64,000 nucleotides of DNA from Clostridium sp. AM22-11AC (GTDB lineage Bacteria > Bacillota > Clostridia > Lachnospirales > Lachnospiraceae). Below the pieces are notes generated by a model. The model made no database searches. It was given only the letters and a program-made list of their open reading frames with translations, and was not told where the DNA came from. This document shows positions 1-8,944 of the stretch, one piece after another; position 1 is the first letter of the stretch; every line of letters begins with the position of its first letter. A program made the position numbers and the translations under genes. Location of the stretch: positions 125,472 through 189,471 of the forward strand of contig NZ_QUCM01000003.1 in assembly GCF_003473545.1 (NCBI RefSeq), given 5' to 3'.

Positions 1-649
1 CCGGGATAAAATTTAACACATCATCCAGCTTTGCAGCTGTCCGACCAAATAAAATGTATTTATCATTGGTATAGCCGATCATGGAGTCCATGGTATTCAC
101 TGCCTTGTAAAAAGTGCCGCCTACCGGTCCGAAAATGGCCATAAACAGGAACGGGGCGATCACACCATCTGAGGTATTTTCTGCCACTGTCTCCACCGCC
201 GCTCTGGTGATACCTGCTGTGTCCAGAACACTGGTATCACGGCCTACGATCATGGAAACTGCCTTTCTGGCTCCTTCTGTATCTCCCTTTTTCAGTTCTT
301 TGCATACCTTCATACTCTCCACACAAAGGCTTTTTGCAGCCAGAAGCTGATAACAGAAAAAGCTTTCCAGAATAAATCTTGCAGTGAGGCCAAGATATCT
401 TCCCGTTATATGAAAGAGCAGACCAGGCATAATGATCCAGAAAAGACACATGATCAGGGTAAGACAGATTCCTGCAAACCGTGGCTTTTCAGGAAAAAGT
501 TTTCGCAATCTCTTCTCCAATCCGCTTATCATATTTCCCATCAGGCGTATCATATGGGGAAAATGATAGGGATCCCCAAAGATCCAGTCCAGAATACTGC
601 CTGTTAAAAGGGCCAGCCCATGAAGCTGCCACAATTGTATCCATTCCAT
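1..649 (-). CDS. cbiB: Adenosylcobinamide-phosphate synthase CbiB (partial, runs off left edge)
   Basis: CbiB is the inner-membrane enzyme that attaches the aminopropanol (phosphate) arm to adenosylcobyric acid. The first 216 codons are present; the 3' end lies beyond base 1. Family hallmarks are readable in order: FGDPYHFPHMIRLMG near the N-terminus, a hydrophobic segment, VGRDTSVLDTAG, ETVAENTSDGVIAP and KAVNTMDSMIGY. The chosen ATG at 649 has AGGA about 8 nt upstream. It is the last gene of the cobalamin operon visible here, 121 nt downstream of the cobU-like gene. No stop or frameshift is seen in the visible part. Identity is secure; total length is unknown. Confidence 0.93.
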   Translation of the reverse strand, partial: MEWIQLWQLHGLALLTGSILDWIFGDPYHFPHMIRLMGNMISGLEKRLRKLFPEKPRFAGICLTLIMCLFWIIMPGLLFHITGRYLGLTARFILESFFCYQLLAAKSLCVESMKVCKELKKGDTEGARKAVSMIVGRDTSVLDTAGITRAAVETVAENTSDGVIAPFLFMAIFGPVGGTFYKAVNTMDSMIGYTNDKYILFGRTAAKLDDVLNFIP

Positions 650-688
650 GTTACTATCCTTTCGTTTCTCTTATACCATTTGGCGTTA

Positions 689-760
689 TTACTGTTCATG
701 CATTGCGCGACCAGCAATGGAATTTGCCGTGGTTTCACATTGAAATACAGCAAATTGCAC
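689..760 (-). other. 23-codon ORF, possible peptide or relic of a CobC-type phosphatase
   Basis: The 121-nt gap between the cobU-like gene and cbiB holds a GTG-started ORF of 23 codons ending in TAA TAA. It has AGGGAG placed 6 nt before the GTG, directly after the upstream stop. The peptide contains FQCETTANSIAGR, which loosely resembles the N-terminus of histidine phosphatases (RHGxTxxNxxGR) but lacks the RHG triad. It may be the stump of a lost alpha-ribazole phosphatase (cobC) gene, a leader peptide, or chance. Confidence 0.25.
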
Positions 761-770
761 CTTTTTCTCC

Positions 771-1262
771 CTACTTTAACCGCGTTCCAATCCCACAGCA
801 GACCCGCCAGACTTCCTCTGACTTTTCTGCCAGCAGACAGCAGATGCGGCCTGTTTCTTCCCTGTATTCCCGTTCAAAGGGATCAATTGGGACAATACCG
901 TAACCAATCTCATCTGTAACTAAAATGCGGTCCAGGTTGGCGTTATAAATGGTTTCTGCCAGATTTTTCCAGTTGTGAAGACCTGCAGATGTTGTTTCAA
1001 ATAAAGCTGTTTCCTGCTCATCCGGCAATCCCAATGTCTCATCTTTTTTTAAAATCCGGCGTACCAGCAGGTGAAAATTCCGGCACCAGGTGGAAGTAAG
1101 AAATTCTTCCCAGGTGGATGTTTCCCCATCTGCCCAGTGATCTGCCTTTGGATCTTTCTGATGATCTTCCTGAGTTTTTCCTTTTTCCTGTACCCTATTT
1201 TCAAAATGTTCTTTTGCAAAGGAAGACTTTCCCTGACATCTTCCTCCAATGACCATGATCAT
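771..1262 (-). CDS. CobU-like adenosylcobinamide kinase/guanylyltransferase paralogue
   Basis: This 163-aa protein is a diverged relative of CobU, which phosphorylates adenosylcobinamide and then transfers GMP to it. The P-loop GGRCQGKS is at residues 6-13, and the C-terminal signature VTDEIGYGIVPID followed by VWRVCCGIGTRLK matches the CobU fold. The segment that carries the GMP-accepting histidine in Salmonella CobU (RIQHH) is not recognisable; the region has an unusual charged stretch instead. A longer frame opens upstream, but the ATG at 1262 has AAGGAG 9 nt away and begins MIMVIGG as the family does. A canonical cobU lies two genes upstream, so this copy probably has a specialised or partial activity. 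Confidence 0.8.
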   Translation of the reverse strand: MIMVIGGRCQGKSSFAKEHFENRVQEKGKTQEDHQKDPKADHWADGETSTWEEFLTSTWCRNFHLLVRRILKKDETLGLPDEQETALFETTSAGLHNWKNLAETIYNANLDRILVTDEIGYGIVPIDPFEREYREETGRICCLLAEKSEEVWRVCCGIGTRLK

Positions 1263-1335
1263 TCGATTTTTCTCCTTCGGTTCTCCTATGCTTATGAACC
1301 CTGTTTTCAACTTATTTTTACAAGTTCAGATATTT

Positions 1336-2121
1336 TCACATTATTCTCAATAAAAATGCCACTACCGTCAGACATATCAGTTCCTCTGCCTGCAGGAAAA
1401 ATCCAGCCAGGTCTCCAGTAATACCTCCGAAATTCTTTTTGGACCATTTATCATACCAAGCAAAAAGCACTCCCTGAAGCACCAGGCAGACTCCATAAAC
1501 TTCCAGTCCCTGTACGCCCCAGATGCCAAAAGCCAGCACTGCAAGGAGCACCAATGACAGGAGCAATATTTTCTTATCCAGCTTTTTCTCAGAAGCCTGG
1601 GAAAAGGCAGCTGCCAGCCCATTGTTTTTCGCTGACGGAAACATGACTACGGAAAGGCCGCTGAACACCCGCTCACTGAATAAAAACAGCACCGGGTAAA
1701 ACATGGCCTTTCCCCGGGCATTTTCACAAAATTCATACATGCTTCCTGTATATAATAACAGATATACAACCGCACAGATCACTGCAAACGCCCCTAAATG
1801 GGGATCTTTTAGTATTTCCAACTTTTTCGTTCTGTCTCCATAGGAATGGACCGCATCCATAGTGTCCATAAAACCGTCCATATGGATGCCCCCTGTTACA
1901 AGAAAGGGGATGGCCGACGCCCAGAGAAATCTTATCCCCACAGACAGATTAAACTGCGCTGCAATAAAGAGCCAAAGCCCTAAAAGGCATCCTTCTATAA
2001 CACCTACCAGCGGAAAAAAGCACATGGCATGGCTCATTTTTTCCTTGGTCCACTCTACCTGGGGTACAGGGATCTTTGAATACATGGAAATTGCGATCAG
2101 ACAGGACTCCAACCATTTCAT
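1336..2121 (-). CDS. cobS: Adenosylcobinamide-GDP ribazoletransferase CobS
   Basis: CobS is the membrane cobalamin synthase that joins adenosylcobinamide-GDP to alpha-ribazole (or its phosphate) in the last part of nucleotide-loop assembly. The 261-aa length is typical. The N-terminal FSxxTRIPxP-like motif appears as ISMYSKIPVPQVEW, followed by FFPLVGVIEG and the conserved GGIHMDGFMDTMDAV with its metal-binding acidic residues. Several hydrophobic helices follow. It starts 2 nt after the cobU stop, so the two genes are surely cotranscribed and probably translationally coupled. Confidence 0.95.
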   Translation of the reverse strand: MKWLESCLIAISMYSKIPVPQVEWTKEKMSHAMCFFPLVGVIEGCLLGLWLFIAAQFNLSVGIRFLWASAIPFLVTGGIHMDGFMDTMDAVHSYGDRTKKLEILKDPHLGAFAVICAVVYLLLYTGSMYEFCENARGKAMFYPVLFLFSERVFSGLSVVMFPSAKNNGLAAAFSQASEKKLDKKILLLSLVLLAVLAFGIWGVQGLEVYGVCLVLQGVLFAWYDKWSKKNFGGITGDLAGFFLQAEELICLTVVAFLLRIM

Positions 2122-2123
2122 AA

Positions 2124-2675
2124 TTACACTTCTGCTCCTTTTTTCATAACCGGTATACCGTATACTACTTCAACTACCTCTGAAGCCATTTTCGCCAGAC
2201 GGCAGTTAACAAGACCTAAAAGGCGGATATACTCTAAGGTTTCCTTTTCATACATTTCCCCATCAGAGCCTACTTCATTGGTGATCACTGCGAAAAAATC
2301 AGCTGCTTCATCAATTTTGGCAATGTCAGCGCAGATCTTTTCCGCCAGCGCTTCTGTGCGTCTGCCAGGTTCTAATTCTGTTCCAAAAGAACTGCCAAAC
2401 ATTTCATTGGCTGTGAGATTGGAAACACATTCCAGCAACACTGCCAGTTTATTATTTCCAGTTTTTTCCACCCGTCCCACATCTTTCGGACTCTCAATGG
2501 TAATAAATCCTTTTCCCTGGCGAAGCTTTTTGTGCCGCTCTACCTTTTTCCTGCCTTCTTCCCCGAATACTTCCATAGTGGCAATATAATACCGGGTCAT
2601 TTCTCCTGCTTCCAGTATTCTTTTTTCTCCATAGGCAGATTTACCGCTGCCGCTTCCCCCGGTGATCAGTATCAT
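2124..2675 (-). CDS. cobU: Adenosylcobinamide kinase / adenosylcobinamide-phosphate guanylyltransferase CobU
   Basis: This 183-aa protein is the canonical CobU of the operon. It has the P-loop GGSGSGKS at residues 6-13, the ERHKKLRQGKG segment with the histidine that takes GMP in the family, the IATMEV strand before it and ITNEVG in the C-terminal half. It supplies GDP-cobinamide to CobS, encoded 2 nt downstream. The usual C-terminal GIGxxIK ending is altered here (VVYGIPVMKK). It lies 2 nt after cobT. Confidence 0.93.
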   Translation of the reverse strand: MILITGGSGSGKSAYGEKRILEAGEMTRYYIATMEVFGEEGRKKVERHKKLRQGKGFITIESPKDVGRVEKTGNNKLAVLLECVSNLTANEMFGSSFGTELEPGRRTEALAEKICADIAKIDEAADFFAVITNEVGSDGEMYEKETLEYIRLLGLVNCRLAKMASEVVEVVYGIPVMKKGAEV

Positions 2676-2677
2676 AG

Positions 2678-3778
2678 CTATTCTTTATCCTCGTTTTTAT
2701 CTTCTTCAAAATGACAGTAAGGCTTTACCTGTATATCCTGAAAGGTATCCATTTTGCTGTAAATAGTAAGGGCCATATCAAGCATAGGGAAAAACGCAGC
2801 TGCTCCCGTTCCTTCTCCCAGGCACATTCCCGCCTGGATCGCAGCCTTTAGCCCAAGGCTGGATAAAACTGCCTGTCCCGCCGGTTCCGCGGACACATGG
2901 GAAGCCAGAAGATAGTCAGCCACAGCCGGACAGATCTTCACGGCTGCCAGAGCTGCCGCTCCGGTAATAAGACCGTCTAAAACCACCGGGATCCGCCAGT
3001 AGGCACAGCCAAGATAAAAACCTGTCAGTGCCGCCAGATCCAGGCCGCCTACTTTTGATAAAACATCGATCCCGTCAGAAGGATCCGGTCTGTGGATACG
3101 GATTCCCTCTTTGATCACTTCTATTTTACGCTTAAGACCAGCATGATCAAGACCTGCGCCTCTGCCTGTTACCACCTCTGGGTCCAGATCTGTAAGCACA
3201 GAGATCACAGCGCTGGAAGTAGTGGTATTTCCAATGCCCATTTCTCCTGTGCCAGCCAGATCACAGCCTTTTTCATGTAAGATACCGGCTGCCTCGATCC
3301 CCACTTCCAATGCTTTTACAGCCTCTTTTCTGGTCATGGCAGGTTCTTTTAAGAAATCTCTGGTTCCCCAGGCGATCTTACGGTCTAAAATTCCGGTTCC
3401 TGTCATATCCGCCGCGATTCCCACATCTACAGGAAGGACTTCTGCCCCTGCACAAGCTGCCATCAGGCAGACGCAGGATCTTCTGGCTGCCATATTTTTG
3501 GCAACTGCTGCTGTTACGTCCTGTCCTGTCTGGGTCACACCTTCTGCTACGATCCCATTGTCTGCGCACATGATTACAATACATTTTTTATCCAGGGAAA
3601 ATTCTTCCCGCCTTTTTACCCCTGCAATGCGGCAGATATCTTCTTCTAACACGCCTAAACTGTTTAATGGCTTTGCCACCCGGTCCCAGTGGGCTTTTGC
3701 TGACTTTACTGCTTCTTTATCAATCGGTTTTATCCCCTTTAACACAGTTTCCGGGGAAACAGTCTGTTTCTGGTTCAT
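2678..3778 (-). CDS. cobT: Nicotinate-nucleotide--dimethylbenzimidazole phosphoribosyltransferase CobT
   Basis: CobT activates the lower-ligand base (DMB or another benzimidazole) to alpha-ribazole phosphate using nicotinate mononucleotide. The protein is 366 aa, a little longer than many CobT. Readable motifs include the N-terminal LNSLGVLE segment, GEMGIGNTTTSSA, TGRGAGLDH and, near the C-terminus, LGEGTGAAAFFPMLDMA, which contains the catalytic glutamate. The gene is wedged 1 nt after cbiA and 2 nt before cobU, which places lower-loop assembly in the same transcript as ring synthesis. Confidence 0.95.
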   Translation of the reverse strand: MNQKQTVSPETVLKGIKPIDKEAVKSAKAHWDRVAKPLNSLGVLEEDICRIAGVKRREEFSLDKKCIVIMCADNGIVAEGVTQTGQDVTAAVAKNMAARRSCVCLMAACAGAEVLPVDVGIAADMTGTGILDRKIAWGTRDFLKEPAMTRKEAVKALEVGIEAAGILHEKGCDLAGTGEMGIGNTTTSSAVISVLTDLDPEVVTGRGAGLDHAGLKRKIEVIKEGIRIHRPDPSDGIDVLSKVGGLDLAALTGFYLGCAYWRIPVVLDGLITGAAALAAVKICPAVADYLLASHVSAEPAGQAVLSSLGLKAAIQAGMCLGEGTGAAAFFPMLDMALTIYSKMDTFQDIQVKPYCHFEEDKNEDKE

Positions 3779-3779
3779 C

Positions 3780-5267
3780 TTACTGCTGCCTCTTTCTTTT
3801 CATTCTGTATCTGTCACAGGCCTGTACAAACCGTTCCCCAAAACCTTCCAGGGAAGGATAATACAAATGGGGAAAACCTGCCATTACCTGATTTTTTACA
3901 GTGACGCAGGGCCAGCTGCGCTTTCCTGTTGGCTTTTTTGCCTGCATTTTGAGTTCATTTTCATCCTGGGTACTTTCCCAGTAATGGAATTCATGGCCTT
4001 TGATGGTCTCGCCTGCTTTTAAATACAGACTGTCCTTTTCTGTCCGTACCGTAATATAGCCGAAATGAGAATTTTTCCCTTTTTTGTAGCCTTTCCCGGA
4101 AAATACACCTGCCATCTCATAGCCGGTTCCATTTTCATCTTCCAGTTCTTTTAAAAGATAGAGATAACCGCCGCACTCTGCCAGAATGGGCATATCTTCC
4201 TCTGCTTTCCGGCGGATCTCATTTCGTATGGTCTCATTTTCTTCCAGCGCTTTTGCATAAAGCTCCGGATAACCGCCGCCAAGTAAAAGACCATCCAGAT
4301 CATCTGGCAGATGCTTATCATGGACAGGGCTGAACCGGACGATCTGAACGCCCTGTTTTTCCAAAAATTCCAGGTTATCCCTGTAATAAAAGCAGAAAGC
4401 CTCATCCCAGGCAACGCCAAGACGGATGCGGATAACTGAATGTGAGATTTTTTCTCCTGCAAATTGGTTTTGCAAAACCAAATCAGCATTTTTCTGAGCT
4501 TCACACTTCTGGCTGGAACCATCTGCTGTCACAGTCACAGACCCTAGCACATCTATATCTGCTTTTTCTCCCAGCTTAAGTAATACATCCACATCCAATG
4601 TCTTCTCCAGACAGTCACCTAACTGCCTCATCTGCTCCTGAAGGTTCTCGATCTCCCCAGGAAGCACAAGTCCTAAATGACGGCTTCCCACCTGCCAGAA
4701 ATCCAGTTCCGGTACATATCCTGCTACCAGCACACCTGTTTCTTTTTCGATCACTGCCTTCATCCGCGGATATAACATAGGAGAGATCCTGTTTAATATC
4801 ACTGCCTGAATATGATTTCCATTTTTATTTGCCTGAGAAAGCTGTGACTCTCCCTGAAAGACCTGAAAGCCCTTGATCAGCGCCGCCAGGGAAAGGCTGG
4901 CTCCTTTTGCATCCACTACCAGCACCACCGGCAGATCTAAAATATCCGCTACCTCCCAGGAACTGGCAGCTGTTGTATCTCCGCCTAAGCCGTCAAAATA
5001 TCCCATTACGCCTTCTACTACTGGAAAATGCGTTTCAGACACTGCTGCATATTTTTCCCTCATGTCCTGTGGCTGTTCAAAGAAACTGTCCAGGTTTCCT
5101 CCCTCAATGCCAAGGACTTTCCGATGAAACAGCCCGTCAATATAGTCCGGTCCACATTTATAGGAAAATGGATTTTTCTGTTTTCGTTTTAAAAGTTCCA
5201 GGATGCCGCAGGTGACCATAGTCTTTCCGCTGCCGCTTCTTGGAGCTGCGATCATGAATCCAGCCAC
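3780..5267 (-). CDS. cbiA: Cobyrinate a,c-diamide synthase CbiA
   Basis: This 495-aa enzyme amidates the a and c side chains of cobyrinic acid with glutamine and ATP. The N-terminal dethiobiotin-synthetase-like ATPase domain has MIAAPRSGSGKTMVTCGI and YKCGPDYIDGLFH; the C-terminal class I amidotransferase domain has LLLGGGYPELYA and AECGGYLYL with the catalytic cysteine, and a late histidine in the GHEFHYWE motif. It overlaps the upstream cbiET gene by 16 nt. A run of variable residues in the middle (about 235-275) is an interdomain linker longer than usual. Confidence 0.95.
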   Translation of the reverse strand: MAGFMIAAPRSGSGKTMVTCGILELLKRKQKNPFSYKCGPDYIDGLFHRKVLGIEGGNLDSFFEQPQDMREKYAAVSETHFPVVEGVMGYFDGLGGDTTAASSWEVADILDLPVVLVVDAKGASLSLAALIKGFQVFQGESQLSQANKNGNHIQAVILNRISPMLYPRMKAVIEKETGVLVAGYVPELDFWQVGSRHLGLVLPGEIENLQEQMRQLGDCLEKTLDVDVLLKLGEKADIDVLGSVTVTADGSSQKCEAQKNADLVLQNQFAGEKISHSVIRIRLGVAWDEAFCFYYRDNLEFLEKQGVQIVRFSPVHDKHLPDDLDGLLLGGGYPELYAKALEENETIRNEIRRKAEEDMPILAECGGYLYLLKELEDENGTGYEMAGVFSGKGYKKGKNSHFGYITVRTEKDSLYLKAGETIKGHEFHYWESTQDENELKMQAKKPTGKRSWPCVTVKNQVMAGFPHLYYPSLEGFGERFVQACDRYRMKRKRQQ

Positions 5268-6568
5268 TCTATCTCCTCCACATCGTCTTTTACCGGATGC
5301 TGCATCACTGCAATGTATACCGGATTCTGAGCTATTGGCATATGGTAGCTGCCAAGCTGTTTAACAGGAGAAACCTGAACCTGCAGAAGTTCACCGTCTT
5401 CAAAACCATATTCCTTCATACATGCAAGGATCTCTGATACAGTTTCCAAAGTAATGGCATTTGCCACGATCCGCACCGCCGGATTTAAGTTTAACAGGGT
5501 ACCAATGATCTCCTTCATCTTTCCGCCGCTGCCGCCGATAAAAGCATGGGTAGGTGCCGGAAGTCCCTCAAAAGCCTCCGGTGCTTCTCCCTCTACAATG
5601 TGGATATCTTCCCAGTTTCCATGAAACTTTTGCACATTTGCCCGGATCAGTTCCAAAGCTTCCGGTTCCCGCTCAATGGCATACACACTGCCTTCATTAC
5701 AGCTTCTTCGGATCGCCAGACCCATCTCCACGGATACAGAGCCCGTTCCCGCGCCAATATCATAACAGACACTGTGATTACCGATATAAAGTTTCTCTAT
5801 AGACAGCCGGCGAATGGTTTCCTTGGTCATCGGAACCTTTCCCCGGATGAAATCTTCGTCTTTCGGGTGCTTTGTGAGATAAATTCTCGTCTCTTCTGCG
5901 TGAGGATTTTTCACAATAACGCAGGCAAGACTTCCAAAGGGCCTCTTCTCCTCTTCCATCAGCAATTCTGCAGGGGTAGCTTCGCAGAGAATACGTTCTG
6001 TTTCGTATGAGAAATTTTCTCCAGCCCATATTTTCACATTTCCAAGTCCATTACTTACCAGTTCCCTGCAAAGAGCAGAAACACTGCCCTTTCCTCCCAG
6101 TAAGATAAAACAGTCTTCATAATGACGGATATGGGAAACTACGTCGCAGCTGCGGCCATGGCTGCTGATACTGTGAACATTCTGCCAGCTTCTGCCGAGT
6201 CTGGCGCAGAAATAAGAAAGACTGGATACACCGGGAATATATTCTACCTCCCAGCCTTCCTGCAGGAAAGCTTTGGAAGCCGCTTCTGCCCCGCTGTAAA
6301 AGCCGGTATCCCCGGAGAGCACCAGCACTGCCTCATCCCATTCAAAAGAAGAAAGCCAGTTTACCATTTCACTGGGCTTATAAGCTGCCAGCACTGCTTT
6401 TCCTTCTGTATAAGGTGCAGCTGCATCTAACATCCTTCTGGCTCCCATTACAGCATCTGCCCGGTCTAAGCAGTCTAAAACCTCGCCTGTCAGCTGGTCA
6501 TCCTGCCCCATTCCGATCCCTGCAAGATAGATAATGGGTTTTCTCTCCTCATATTCATTCTGAGACAT
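5252..6568 (-). CDS. cbiET: Precorrin-6B/7 methyltransferase-decarboxylase fusion CbiE-CbiT (CobL type)
   Basis: The 438-aa protein fuses CbiE (residues about 10-205, C5 methyltransferase, tetrapyrrole methylase fold with GIGMG and YIPGVSS) to CbiT (about 225-438, C15 methyltransferase and C12 acetate decarboxylase). The SAM site YDIGAGTGSVSVEMG lies near residues 266-280 and FIGGSGG follows. In the anaerobic pathway these steps come after CbiD and CbiJ. It overlaps cbiA by 16 nt and cbiJ by 14 nt, which suggests tight translational coupling. Confidence 0.94.
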   Translation of the reverse strand: MSQNEYEERKPIIYLAGIGMGQDDQLTGEVLDCLDRADAVMGARRMLDAAAPYTEGKAVLAAYKPSEMVNWLSSFEWDEAVLVLSGDTGFYSGAEAASKAFLQEGWEVEYIPGVSSLSYFCARLGRSWQNVHSISSHGRSCDVVSHIRHYEDCFILLGGKGSVSALCRELVSNGLGNVKIWAGENFSYETERILCEATPAELLMEEEKRPFGSLACVIVKNPHAEETRIYLTKHPKDEDFIRGKVPMTKETIRRLSIEKLYIGNHSVCYDIGAGTGSVSVEMGLAIRRSCNEGSVYAIEREPEALELIRANVQKFHGNWEDIHIVEGEAPEAFEGLPAPTHAFIGGSGGKMKEIIGTLLNLNPAVRIVANAITLETVSEILACMKEYGFEDGELLQVQVSPVKQLGSYHMPIAQNPVYIAVMQHPVKDDVEEIEWLDS

Positions 6569-7364
6569 CCTTCATCCACTCCTTTACTGCTTCTTTTGTC
6601 TGCTCTAAGGACATTCCTTTATCTTTTGGCCGGTCGATCACAACAGCTGTTGCTCCCGCTTTTTTTGCAGCCTGCATCTTTTCTTTAAAGCCGCCTGTAT
6701 CTCCCCCGTCCTTTGTTACCATATAAGAACATTGAAATTCCTTCAATTGTATATAATTCATTTCCGCTGAAAACGGTCCCTGCATGGCAATGATATGTCT
6801 TCCGCTGTAGCCCAGTTCCCTGCAGATATGAACAGAAGCTTCCACAGGAAGGACTCTTGCAAAAATCCGTTCTAAATGTCCCGGAAGTCCCTGCCACAGA
6901 ACCAGTTCCTTGCTTCCTGTAGTGAGGAAGATATTTCCTTCTTTTTCAGAAAGATACCTGACTGCCTCTGCTGTATTTTTCACATGGATAATGCCATTTT
7001 TATCGCCTTTGCTATCTTTTGCCTCATCTTCACTTTCTTTTCGCAGGCAGCGCAGAAGGCAGATATCCGGATATTTTTCACAGGCTTTCCGGATATTGGC
7101 AGTCACCACCTGGGCATAGGGATGGGTGGCATCGATCACTAGAGACGGGCTCTCTTTTTTCAAAAAAGCTTCCATCGCACCCTCGTCCAGGCGACCGCAG
7201 TGTACCGTTAAATGCTTTAAAGACATTTCTTCTTCCAGAAGCTCTGCACCGTATTCCGTTGCCACGCAGACGATTCCGGTAACACCTGACTGTTCGTCCA
7301 GCCAGTTAGCCAGTATCCGCCCTTCTGTTGTTCCCGCAAAGAGGATCACATGCTTTTTTGCCAT
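6555..7364 (-). CDS. cbiJ: Cobalt-precorrin-6A reductase CbiJ (CobK family)
   Basis: This 269-aa NADPH-dependent reductase saturates a ring double bond of (cobalt-)precorrin-6A. Family motifs are LFAGTTEGRILANWL at the N-terminus, DATHPYAQVVTANIRKAC around residues 97-115, TTGSKEL, MQGPFSAEMN and MVTKDGGDTGGF. It begins 1 nt downstream of the cbiF-cbiH stop and overlaps cbiET by 14 nt. Length and motif order are ordinary for the family. Confidence 0.94.
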   Translation of the reverse strand: MAKKHVILFAGTTEGRILANWLDEQSGVTGIVCVATEYGAELLEEEMSLKHLTVHCGRLDEGAMEAFLKKESPSLVIDATHPYAQVVTANIRKACEKYPDICLLRCLRKESEDEAKDSKGDKNGIIHVKNTAEAVRYLSEKEGNIFLTTGSKELVLWQGLPGHLERIFARVLPVEASVHICRELGYSGRHIIAMQGPFSAEMNYIQLKEFQCSYMVTKDGGDTGGFKEKMQAAKKAGATAVVIDRPKDKGMSLEQTKEAVKEWMKDVSE

Positions 7365-7365
7365 G

Positions 7366-8907
7366 TTATTTCTCCTTCTTTTGCAGATAGCCTCTTGGTG
7401 TCACCATCCATTTGCCGATCTTTACAGTACTGGTTTTTCCAATGAATACTGTCGTAAACATATCCGCCGGATAATCAGCCAGTTCTTTTAAAGATATTAC
7501 CTTCATCTCTTCCCCATCTCTTCCAATACAGGAAGCTACACCGCAGACTGTTTCCGGTGAACGGTATTTCATGATCCGCTCACAGGCCTGCTTTAAATAG
7601 TCCGGTCTGCCTTTGCTGCGGGGATTATATAAGCAGATAACAAAATCTGCCTGGGCTGCCTTTTCTATGCGCTCCCAGATCATTTCTATGGGTGTTAAAC
7701 GGTCACTTAAGCTGACCACTGCAAAATCATGAGTCAACGGTGCTCCAAGGCCTGCAGCACCGGCACAGGCAGCTGTAACCCCGGGTATCATCTTGATCTC
7801 TACTCCCGGATACTGTGCTGACAGCTCCAGGATCAGACCTGCCATACCGTAAACACCGCTGTCCCCACTGCAGATCATGGCTGTATCTTTGCCTTCCATA
7901 CAGCATTCAAAGGCCATACGGCACCGTGCCTCCTCTTTTGTCATAGGCGTGGTAAGATATTCTTTGTCCGGGAAATAGGGCTTTACAAGGTCCGCATATA
8001 CCGTATATCCAGCGATCACCTGGCAGTCTCCAATGGCTTTAAACGCTTCTTTTGTCATTCCATCTAAGGAACCCGGTCCCATACCTACTACGTAGAGTTT
8101 TCCTGATGCTGCTATTTCCGGCACAGCCGAAACTATTTTCCCGCTGTGGGAGCTTTCTGCCATACGGAATTCTGTTGTAAATCCCGGATCGTACAGCTTT
8201 GACCGGTCATAGCCATTTTGTGCCACTGTATTTCCAACTACGATCAAGGCTGTTTTTGTAATATGTTCACGCTCCGCTGCCTCTGCCAGCTCTGCCACAG
8301 TGGTACGCACGGTTTTCTCTTCCGGCCAGGTTGCCTTGTATACAATAGCAGCTGGTGTATCCGGGCTGTACCCCCCTGCCATTAATTCCTTTGACAGTTC
8401 TTTTAACATTCCCGTACTTAAAAAGATCACCATGGTTGCCTGATGAGAAGCAAACTGGCGGATGCTCTCTCTTTCCGGCACCGGTGTCCTGCCTGCCATT
8501 CTGGTAATAATTACGCTTTGGGATATTCCCGGAAGAGTATACTCCATCTGTAAAGCGGCTGCTGTGCCGCAGAAAGAACTGACTCCCGGACAGATATCAT
8601 AAGTGATCCCCAGCTTGTCCATTGCATCCATCTGCTCTCTGATGGCACCGTAGAGACAGGGATCTCCTGTATGCAGGCGGACTACCTCTTTTTGCTCTTT
8701 CCATGCCTGTTCTATAACTTCCATAACCTGTTCCAGGGTCATTTTTGCGCTGTCGTAGATCACAGCCCCCTGTTTTGTCTCTTTTAATAAACCTGGATTG
8801 ACCAGGGAACCTGCATAAATAACGATATCTGCCTGTTTTAAAAGTCTCAGTCCTCTTACTGTGATCAGGTCCTCTGCTCCCGGACCAGCTCCTACAATGT
8901 GTACCAT
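7366..8907 (-). CDS. cbiF-cbiH: Fusion of precorrin-4 C11-methyltransferase (CbiF) and precorrin-3B C17-methyltransferase (CbiH)
   Basis: This 513-aa protein carries two tetrapyrrole methylases. Residues about 1-250 are CbiF (VHIVGAGPGAEDLITVRG, YAGSLVNPGLL, RLHTGDPCLYGA, CPGVSSF). Residues about 267-513 are CbiH (LYVVGMGPGSLDGMT, MICSGDSGVYGMAG, MIPGVTAACAGAAGLGAPL, FVICLYNPRSKGR). A short variable linker joins them. The pathway order is CbiH, CbiG, CbiF; here the two methylases that flank the CbiG lactone-opening step are fused and CbiG itself is not in the window. The ATG at 8907 is preceded by GGAAAGGAAGAG. Confidence 0.93.
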   Translation of the reverse strand: MVHIVGAGPGAEDLITVRGLRLLKQADIVIYAGSLVNPGLLKETKQGAVIYDSAKMTLEQVMEVIEQAWKEQKEVVRLHTGDPCLYGAIREQMDAMDKLGITYDICPGVSSFCGTAAALQMEYTLPGISQSVIITRMAGRTPVPERESIRQFASHQATMVIFLSTGMLKELSKELMAGGYSPDTPAAIVYKATWPEEKTVRTTVAELAEAAEREHITKTALIVVGNTVAQNGYDRSKLYDPGFTTEFRMAESSHSGKIVSAVPEIAASGKLYVVGMGPGSLDGMTKEAFKAIGDCQVIAGYTVYADLVKPYFPDKEYLTTPMTKEEARCRMAFECCMEGKDTAMICSGDSGVYGMAGLILELSAQYPGVEIKMIPGVTAACAGAAGLGAPLTHDFAVVSLSDRLTPIEMIWERIEKAAQADFVICLYNPRSKGRPDYLKQACERIMKYRSPETVCGVASCIGRDGEEMKVISLKELADYPADMFTTVFIGKTSTVKIGKWMVTPRGYLQKKEK

Positions 8908-8944
8908 ATTTCTCTTCCTTTCCGGAATTTATTTTCGTTTATTT

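Noticed and set aside
3222..4022. 266-aa plus-strand ORF across cobT and cbiA
   Set aside because: It covers the end of cbiA and part of cobT in antisense, with a composition typical of a shadow frame and no ribosome site.
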